Source of the DNA: Mucilaginibacter sp. OK283
GTDB lineage: Bacteria; Bacteroidota; Bacteroidia; Sphingobacteriales; Sphingobacteriaceae
Direction of reading: 5' to 3'
Assembly (NCBI RefSeq): GCF_900110415.1
Contig: NZ_FODR01000018.1
Coordinates: 24,847-88,846 of the forward strand
Length of the DNA stretch: 64,000 nt
The notes under the pieces are model-generated. The model worked only from the letters and a program-made list of their open reading frames with translations, ran no database searches and had not been told where the DNA came from. A program made the position numbers and the translations under genes. Positions 58,601-64,000 of this stretch are shown piece after piece. Each line of letters starts with the position of its first letter. Within the stretch, counting starts at the first letter, position 1.

Positions 58601-59497
58601 GCGGCCTTTCTTACCGTAGCAGAATCCGCGTTAAATACTTCTGACCAGGCACTGATTAAAACCCAGATCGACCAGATAAGGACGGGCCTCCCGCTGGCCA
58701 GGGTGAGTACCTATACCTATAAACAAAAAGTAGGCGTTGCCAGTATTACCGATCCGCGAAAAGATATCAAAAGTTTCGTTTATGACAGTAAGGACCGCTT
58801 TGCAACATTATTGGACCGCAGCGGCTATATAGAAGACAAATACGATTACAATTTTGGCATACCGCAGGCAGGGAATATAGGTACGTTTTATAATGACCCG
58901 ATGGGGCAGAATTTTACCTGCCAGTCTTGTGCTACAGGTTACACCGGCAATGTTATTAACTATAACTTGCCGGCAGGGACTGTTTTTTCAACTGTATCTG
59001 TTCAGGACGCGAATACGAAGGCAGCCGCGCTTTTGCAGGCGCAGGGGCAGGCATACGCCAATCAAAACGGTAGTTGTACAAAAAACGCGCCTGTGTACTG
59101 GAATACCGTTCAAACGCGCACGCTGACTAAAAACAACTGCCCCGCCAATTACACAGCTGGCACGGCAACTTATACGGTACCGGCCAATACCTATTCTGCA
59201 ACAACGCAGGAATATGCCAATGCCCTGGCTGTAAATGACCTTCAGCTGAATGCCCAAACATGGGTGAATAATAATGCAACGTGTACGTCGAATTGTATTC
59301 CGGCAAATTGTACCAGCGAAGGCACCAAGTGTGTGAACGGGCTTTGCGAAACAGGTGCGAAAATTATTGAAAGCTCGGTACAGATTCATGGCAGCGTTTG
59401 GCAGTGTACCTACCACTACCAGTGGAGCGATAATTCCGTATCAGGAACTTACACCGGAACCTCTTCAACCCCATGTGTCGGCACCGGGATAGAGTAG
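55676..59497 (+). CDS. RHS-associated DUF5977 protein
   Basis: 1273 residues, starting with GTG and a signal peptide (about 1-22, PLFAQ). The N-terminal part (NIPLYPIKGNKLKLGIALNY, DETSSRAGMGWSIELGG) is the SpvB-like beginning seen in Bacteroidota RHS-type proteins. Long beta-rich YD-like repeats follow. Residues about 1071-1135 and 1143-1205 are two DUF5977 repeats (NFTCQSCATGYTG and NNCPANYTAG), and the C-terminal 60 residues are cysteine-rich. No catalytic domain is visible. It precedes the RHS-core gene by 60 bases and probably forms part of the same exported shell or delivery complex. Confidence 0.85.
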   Translation: MNPKTFYALFLACIFSMPLFAQKQGVDAYAAAIDFLPPPPNATAITQHADLALNKNTGAPNINIPLYPIKGNKLKLGIALNYASTGIKVDETSSRAGMGWSIELGGVVTRTVRGFPDELHTRLIPPVIPLNYYAPSILFMRKAVAGTPPDGDAEPDLFNFSMNGISGSFVLDQNMQPVVLNGEKYKVETNLIANANWNVKITTTDGIIYYFGGTGAVEQTKRESSATCGKNLAAYVPVSWYLKKIEHPNGEVITLAYTPISYTYDTGYTESQRTACNYCSTTTPVNYCVTLVNTQGVLLSSVTSSTNQTLTVTYKDRTDGNDKLIDYIQYSGPDGNVGKFVFDHFTQTANTSLANNYNFGYDKAPYLSSLKEYSSTGTLVNQHLFYYNDPAARSPRLSYSQDHWGYFNGVRNATTSLPRPATANGRANFPTANADREAREGLAAKGLLCKIIYPTGGMDSIVYETNKYQAPAPKPSHTLYGNVTGSGAHNTVTTNYSFTIAEQQTIDLNFNITFNGSFIDSLHNTASIRISNASGINIYNNTYLPNYSRNQSFDLPAGTYNMELKANGSAVTMNANVTFKAQSASSSETIEKLTGGSRVKTILTYAAGSPAKVHRYYYGYLESKDKSSLPLPVTPVYEVSNTTSETCSGQQHVCDGAALYSSSLANLYSYGASAISYPAVLESFGDNFEMGGIYSLFKVVPDESGEVIYMRNFPGAPKSNKSILGNGKLLEERILKNNGTATLIPVKSSLYSYKIDPAENSVVYGYAAREQFTPAFTINESDPNPITGGPNPLLDPWDCVMYKAQAAWVYNDRLIVTTYDQNGLNPVSDTTDYQYNNSTHRQLTATITHGTGGVIRSEQLQYPQDYSGQAVYTAMISKNIISPVVDVARYKGSTKLSETKINYADWSNGNYELASVQTAFNNGAFVTDGTIESYNTAGNIKQYKGKSGVPTAIIWGGPYGQYPVAKVEGATYAQAAAFLTVAESALNTSDQALIKTQIDQIRTGLPLARVSTYTYKQKVGVASITDPRKDIKSFVYDSKDRFATLLDRSGYIEDKYDYNFGIPQAGNIGTFYNDPMGQNFTCQSCATGYTGNVINYNLPAGTVFSTVSVQDANTKAAALLQAQGQAYANQNGSCTKNAPVYWNTVQTRTLTKNNCPANYTAGTATYTVPANTYSATTQEYANALAVNDLQLNAQTWVNNNATCTSNCIPANCTSEGTKCVNGLCETGAKIIESSVQIHGSVWQCTYHYQWSDNSVSGTYTGTSSTPCVGTGIE

Positions 59498-59557
59498 TGA
59501 GGTATACCAAACCGTGACAATTAATTTAACGAGCAACAAACACATTAACCTGCAACA

Positions 59558-62500
59558 ATGAACCCTATCATATTAACAAGCATAAGAAAAGTAATATTCA
59601 GCCTGCTTTGTTGTATTGTTCTTTTAACAGATACATCAACACTGTTTGCCCAAAACTATATACGCAGACGTACGCCAAGGGACTATTTTACAACAGACGC
59701 CGCTCTTGACGCTGCTACTGCCAACGCCGCAAAGGTGCAAAGCGCCTATCAATATTTTGACGGCCTGGGCAGGCCTTTACAAACCGTGACGGTTAAGGGT
59801 AATCCTGATGCCACAAAAGATATCATCCAGCCCTTTGCCTATGACCAGTTTGGCCGCGAGACCAGGAAGTTCCTGTCTTATTCAATTGTCAATACTTCAG
59901 GTACCTACCGGCCAGACGCGCTGGTGGGTACAAATGGCTACAGCAACAGCGCACAGAAGTTATTCTATTCCAATTCAGGCCTGGGTTATAAGGAAACAAC
60001 AACGCCGTATGCAGACGTGATAACTGAAGCATCGCCATTGAACCGTATGTATGAGCAGGGCGCTCCCGGAGATACGTGGCAGCCAGGCACAAGGACGGCT
60101 ACCGGCGGGCGAACGGCCGTTACCGAATACGGTACCAATAACCAGGTTGTTTTCCCTGCTACACTTACCGGGAATGCCGGCAGCCAGCGGGTAGTTTATT
60201 ATTATGTGGATGCCTCCGGTAATTTATCCAGGGGGACAGGCGTCAATGAATATTTTGCCAATGGCCAGCTTTATCTAACCACAACGAAAGACGAAAACTG
60301 GGACGCTGCTGACGGTTGCTTTGGTATTACCGAAGAGTACAAGAACAAAGAAGGGCAGGTGATCCTGAAACGTACCTATAACAGGGCGGCCGCAGCACAA
60401 ATGCTGTCGACTTATTATGTGTATGATGACCAGGGCAATCTGCGTTTTATCCTTCCGCCCGGAAGCCTTCCTGATGCTGCAAAACCAGTAAACGATTACC
60501 TGGATAATTTTTGCTTTCAGTATAAGTATGATGACCGGAACCACCAGGTGCAAAAACGTATTCCGGGCAAGGGCTGGGAATTTATGATTTATAACAAACT
60601 GGACCAGGTGGTCATGACACAGGATCCCTTACAGCGTAACAAAGCACCCCAGGAATGGAGCATCACCAAATACGATATGTATGGTAGAATCGTAATTACC
60701 GGTATTTACCAGGATGCGGGCACCACGGCTGATAATAATGCCAATACCCCGTCACTTACACGTCTGACTGCGCTGCAAAGCTCGGTAACCAATCAAACTG
60801 GTACCCTTTGGGAAACACGGAACAGTGCCGGCACAGAAGGCTATACCATAGCGGCATTTCCCTTAACATGGTATGCCTCACTTATTATCAATTATTATGA
60901 TGATTATTCCGGTATCCCCAATGTTCCGGCTACCTTTGCCACACCGGCCAATGCCAGTACCATGACCAAGGGCCTGCTGACCTGTACCCGCACCAATGTG
61001 CTGGGCCTTACAGGGGCTGCAAGTACGCTTTATTTCTTTAACTTTTATGATAACGATGGCAGGGTCACTACAACCTATAAACAGCATTATTACAGCGGCG
61101 CCGTTTCGAACAATAACTATGATAAAATAACCAATACGTATAATTTTAATGACCAGCTAACTACGGCAACCCGGCAACATTATATCAACGTATCGGGCAG
61201 CCCGGTGCTGAAAGTTGCCGTAGCCGACCAGCATATCTACGATCACGTGGGCAGGAAGATAAAAAGCTGGCAGACGCTTACGGGTACTCCCCGGACCTTG
61301 CTGAGCAGCGTAGTTTATAATGAAGTAGGACAGCTCCGGACCAAATACCTGCATATCACGGATACAGTAACCAACAATTTCAAACAGCAAATTGATTATG
61401 CGTACAACGAGCGCGGCTGGCTCAAAACCATTAATAAAGACGCGGTTACCTCACCGACCGCCACCAAGGTATTTGGTATGGAATTGTATTACCAGGACGC
61501 CGTGAACAAACAATATAATGGCAATATTGGTAGTATCGACTGGCATACAAAGGTGCCGACCGGATCGGGGCTGTATGACCAAATTCAGAAGTATGGCTAC
61601 ACTTACGATGATATCGACAGGCTCACATTGGCACAGTATAATCCCGCGCTCACCAACCAGGATAAGTTCAACGAGGAGATATCCTATGACGTTATGAGTA
61701 ACATCATTACGTTGAAAAGGAAGAATAGTACCACTGCGGGGGCATACCTGAACAACCTGTCCTATAATTATTCATCGACAAGCATTGGTAACAGGCTGTG
61801 GAGCGTGACAGATGGTACAACACCCTATACTTATACCTATGACCTGAACGGCAACGTCCTGACCGATACGCGTAACCAGATCACCAATATCGCTTACAAC
61901 CTGTTGAACCTGCCGCAGGCGGTTACCCGGACGCCGGGGAATATGACCTACACCTATGATGCCGAGGGGGAAAAGCTCAAAAAGGTTTCAGGGGGTATTA
62001 CAAGGGAATATATAGACGGTATTGAATATAATAATGGGACACTGGAATTCGTTGCTACCGAGGAAGGAAGGGCGATCCCCGTTGGTGCGGCTTACAGCTA
62101 TGAGTATTATCTTAAAGACCATTTGGGCAACACCAGGGCAGGCCTCAAACAGGATGGTTCCATCACCCAGGTACAGGACTATTATGCTTACGGCCTGATA
62201 ATGAATCCTGGCAATGCATACTCCGGTTCGCCAGTCAACAATTATAAATATAACGGAAAGGAAAAACAGGAAGAAACAGGTCAGTATGATTATGGCGCAA
62301 GGTTCTATGATCCGGCTATCGGTAGATGGACGAGTGTAGACCCAAGTGCAGATGATGAGGACCAGGAATTAGAAAGCCCTTATGCTTATGTTGCTAATAA
62401 CCCGATTACAAGAACCGACCCGGACGGGCGTATCTGGAATTATATCGCAGGGGCTGTGGTGGGTGCGGGAATTGAGTATCTTAGCCAGGTGGCCGGAAAT

Positions 62501-63052
62501 GTTATCGAATACGGAAAACTTGACAGATACGCCCTGACGCATGTTGACGGTGGAAAGATCGCATTAGCGGGACTTGCCGGAGCGGCGGGAGTGGGAATTG
62601 CCTCTGGTTTTTCGAAACTTGCAACGGTCGGTAAATTGGCCAGAATTGCTGCCAGCTCAAAAAATGCGGCTACTGTTGTTAAAACAGCCGTCGCGGTGAC
62701 CAGTGATATCGTATCGGGTGTAAGCGGTAAAGTAATTCAGGGAGAAAAAATAACTACTGCCAGTGTTTTAACTGATGTCGCGACCGGCTTTGCCGGTAGA
62801 AGTATCGAGGGGCTGGTTAAAACAGGGATCCACGCTTCAGCTCCGAAAAAGGCAGCAGCTTTGACTGAAAAAGCGAAAGCCGCAAAGCGGTGGGCAACGG
62901 CTTTAAAAAGCAAACGAAGCATTATCGACGCAAAGAAAGCGGCAAAAGCTGCTGAAGAATTCGGCGCTGTAAGAGCGGCGACGTCGGCAGGGGTCGCTAC
63001 CGGGGTAGTTACAAAAGCTTACGAAGCGGTAACAGCAGACAAGAAAAATTAA
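59558..63052 (+). CDS. RHS-repeat protein with DUF6443 domain and variable C-terminal tail (possible polymorphic toxin)
   Basis: 1164 residues with a signal peptide (about 1-32). DUF6443 follows (SAYQYFDGLGRPLQTVTVKG), then YD repeats (for example TYTYDLNGNVLTDTRNQ) and the RHS core at about 850-957 (YYLKDHLGNTRAG, ARFYDPAIGRWTSVDPS, NNPITRTDPDG). After the core come 207 residues of unrelated, Ala- and Gly-rich sequence with hydrophobic helices (IAGAVVGAGIEYLSQVAG) and a Lys/Ala-rich end. In RHS systems the shell encloses such a tail, which is the toxin. No known toxin motif is recognised. A small membrane protein gene follows 21 bases later. Confidence 0.9.
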   Translation: MNPIILTSIRKVIFSLLCCIVLLTDTSTLFAQNYIRRRTPRDYFTTDAALDAATANAAKVQSAYQYFDGLGRPLQTVTVKGNPDATKDIIQPFAYDQFGRETRKFLSYSIVNTSGTYRPDALVGTNGYSNSAQKLFYSNSGLGYKETTTPYADVITEASPLNRMYEQGAPGDTWQPGTRTATGGRTAVTEYGTNNQVVFPATLTGNAGSQRVVYYYVDASGNLSRGTGVNEYFANGQLYLTTTKDENWDAADGCFGITEEYKNKEGQVILKRTYNRAAAAQMLSTYYVYDDQGNLRFILPPGSLPDAAKPVNDYLDNFCFQYKYDDRNHQVQKRIPGKGWEFMIYNKLDQVVMTQDPLQRNKAPQEWSITKYDMYGRIVITGIYQDAGTTADNNANTPSLTRLTALQSSVTNQTGTLWETRNSAGTEGYTIAAFPLTWYASLIINYYDDYSGIPNVPATFATPANASTMTKGLLTCTRTNVLGLTGAASTLYFFNFYDNDGRVTTTYKQHYYSGAVSNNNYDKITNTYNFNDQLTTATRQHYINVSGSPVLKVAVADQHIYDHVGRKIKSWQTLTGTPRTLLSSVVYNEVGQLRTKYLHITDTVTNNFKQQIDYAYNERGWLKTINKDAVTSPTATKVFGMELYYQDAVNKQYNGNIGSIDWHTKVPTGSGLYDQIQKYGYTYDDIDRLTLAQYNPALTNQDKFNEEISYDVMSNIITLKRKNSTTAGAYLNNLSYNYSSTSIGNRLWSVTDGTTPYTYTYDLNGNVLTDTRNQITNIAYNLLNLPQAVTRTPGNMTYTYDAEGEKLKKVSGGITREYIDGIEYNNGTLEFVATEEGRAIPVGAAYSYEYYLKDHLGNTRAGLKQDGSITQVQDYYAYGLIMNPGNAYSGSPVNNYKYNGKEKQEETGQYDYGARFYDPAIGRWTSVDPSADDEDQELESPYAYVANNPITRTDPDGRIWNYIAGAVVGAGIEYLSQVAGNVIEYGKLDRYALTHVDGGKIALAGLAGAAGVGIASGFSKLATVGKLARIAASSKNAATVVKTAVAVTSDIVSGVSGKVIQGEKITTASVLTDVATGFAGRSIEGLVKTGIHASAPKKAAALTEKAKAAKRWATALKSKRSIIDAKKAAKAAEEFGAVRAATSAGVATGVVTKAYEAVTADKKN

Positions 63053-63073
63053 GTTAACCTTAAATGACAAAAA

Positions 63074-63352
63074 ATGAGTAATATTTTAGAATCAAAATTA
63101 GTTTTTCAGATCCTGGTGGGGTGCGCAATTTTCATCCCCTTCTTTTTAATCGCTAAAGTTTATTTGATTATTAAAACATCTGACTGGTCAATTTTTAATA
63201 TCATATTGATTTCTCTGGCAGTTTTGGTGCTTGTGTTCATCTTTTTTTTCGCTTTTTCCGAGCGCCAGCGACTAGCGATGGCTGTATTCGTTGGGGGCTT
63301 AATCGTGATTATCGGAGGCCTTTTAATTGCCAGGCAGATCATCAAAAGATAA
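63074..63352 (+). CDS. Small three-helix membrane protein, candidate immunity protein
   Basis: 92 residues, nearly all hydrophobic: three predicted helices at about 9-31, 37-60 and 66-88, joined by short loops containing KTSDWS and SERQR. It follows the RHS gene closely and in the same direction, the usual position of the protein that protects the producer from its own RHS toxin. A membrane-embedded immunity protein would suit a toxin that acts on or through the inner membrane. Function is inferred from position alone. Confidence 0.6.
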   Translation: MSNILESKLVFQILVGCAIFIPFFLIAKVYLIIKTSDWSIFNIILISLAVLVLVFIFFFAFSERQRLAMAVFVGGLIVIIGGLLIARQIIKR

Positions 63353-63534
63353 TGCTGACTATGGATTGACTAATTGCAGGGGGCGGTAAATATGCCGGCA
63401 TTATTGCACGGATGGCCTATTCATCTGACCTGCGCGGTTTTTGCCGTTTTGTGATATCAACAGGTATGCAATTTTGCCTCTGCTGGAGGTGTAGCCGGGT
63501 ACCTGATCAGATACGCAGGCAAGCCAAAATTTAT

Positions 63535-63574
63535 AACAAAGAGGCTGTATCATCTGGTGCAGCCTCTTTGTTTT
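63535..63574 (+). terminator. Terminator after the RHS module
   Basis: Stem ACAAAGAGGCTG with CAGCCTCTTTGT (12 bp) around a loop of about ten bases, followed by TTTT. The 63353-63534 stretch before it holds no gene that I can support. Confidence 0.85.
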
Positions 63575-63685
63575 AGGCTGATTTATGGGCTAGCTGATAC
63601 ACGGCTGCGGCACCAGGCTTACCATGGGTTTTTTAAGGTGGTAATCACTTGATTTATTTATATTGTTGATTTCTTATTCCAGGTA

Positions 63686-63928
63686 GTGGCCCCGCAAACC
63701 AAACGATTTACACAAAATTTCATTCGTAATTGGTACCAGTCCCTGATGCAGGAGCAGATCGATACGGCTAGGCTTGACGCGTTGGTCAGGAGCCAGGAAA
63801 TGATCAATAAAGGTGCGAAAGCCAAACTATCGACCCGCTCGGGAGAATTTTCGGGCTGGGTTGGTATTGGCGAGATCAATTACCGTTTCCCGCAAGCGAG
63901 AACGATATTTAACGTGAGTTCGGGATAA
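63686..63928 (+). CDS. Hypothetical 80-residue protein
   Basis: The frame starts with GTG and is open back to 63653 without an ATG. The product (RFTQNFIRNWYQSLMQEQID, then KGAKAKLSTRSGEFSGWVGI) has no signal peptide or membrane segment and ends FNVSSG. Composition looks protein-like. It may be the displaced tail of an RHS protein or the end of a gene whose beginning was lost. No family is recognised. Confidence 0.4.
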   Translation: MAPQTKRFTQNFIRNWYQSLMQEQIDTARLDALVRSQEMINKGAKAKLSTRSGEFSGWVGIGEINYRFPQARTIFNVSSG

Positions 63929-64000
63929 GAAAAGTGTATAAAAAGAGAGCAAAGGGCATGGTTTTTGTTTATAAATAGTTGACAATCAATTTATTAACTA

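Noticed and set aside
58988..59416. 142-residue minus-strand ORF within the DUF5977 gene
   Set aside because: Antisense of the two DUF5977 repeats; no start context or family.
1..64000. CRISPR arrays, rRNA genes, insertion sequences
   Set aside because: No regularly spaced repeats, rRNA sequence or transposase-like frames were recognised.

Overview
The window looks like the chromosome of a saccharolytic Bacteroidota, most likely of the Sphingobacteriaceae (Mucilaginibacter- or Pedobacter-like). This rests on two SusC/SusD outer-membrane uptake pairs, a hybrid two-component regulator (HTCS), lipoprotein signals followed by Cys-Lys-Lys, a TAnnTTTG-type -7 promoter box, and DUF5977/DUF6443 RHS-like genes. 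The genus is inferred from general familiarity, not from a search.

Layout. Positions 1-452 hold the end of an HD-domain phosphohydrolase gene and a complete tRNA-Ser(GCT) with promoter and terminator. The last part of that tRNA is repeated in the same orientation at 54894, so 370-54893 looks like a genomic island of about 54.5 kb inserted at the tRNA. No integrase is visible. The left end of the island (366-1949) carries a decayed zinc alcohol dehydrogenase gene and a regulatory leader. Next come a first SusC/SusD pair (1950-6703), a minus-strand block (7135-15483: TetR regulator, NDH-2, TolC, RND pump, adaptor, ferredoxin-reductase-like half protein), a carboxylesterase and a Crp-type regulator.

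The main polysaccharide utilization locus runs from 18497 to 54599: a GH5 with a ricin-type lectin domain, the HTCS, then one long co-directional cluster of SusC, SusD, a surface glycan-binding lipoprotein, two more GH5 enzymes, GH42, GH39, GH3, GH42, a GH141-like beta-helix/PDZ protein, GH29, two GH2 and a GH35. Together these would cut a beta-1,4-glucan backbone outside the cell (GH5), import the oligosaccharides (SusC/D) and strip galactosyl, fucosyl, xylosyl or arabinosyl and glucosyl residues in the periplasm. A xyloglucan-like target fits best, but the usual GH31 alpha-xylosidase is not in the window. Similar sequence blocks stand upstream of both susC genes and of the first GH5 gene, suggesting one shared regulator, probably the HTCS at 20545.

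Right of the second tRNA fragment lie a truncated LuxR-type regulator and an RHS-like module (55676-63352): a DUF5977 protein, an RHS-core protein with a 207-residue variable tail, and a small three-helix membrane protein that may be its immunity factor. A short orphan ORF and a terminator end the window.
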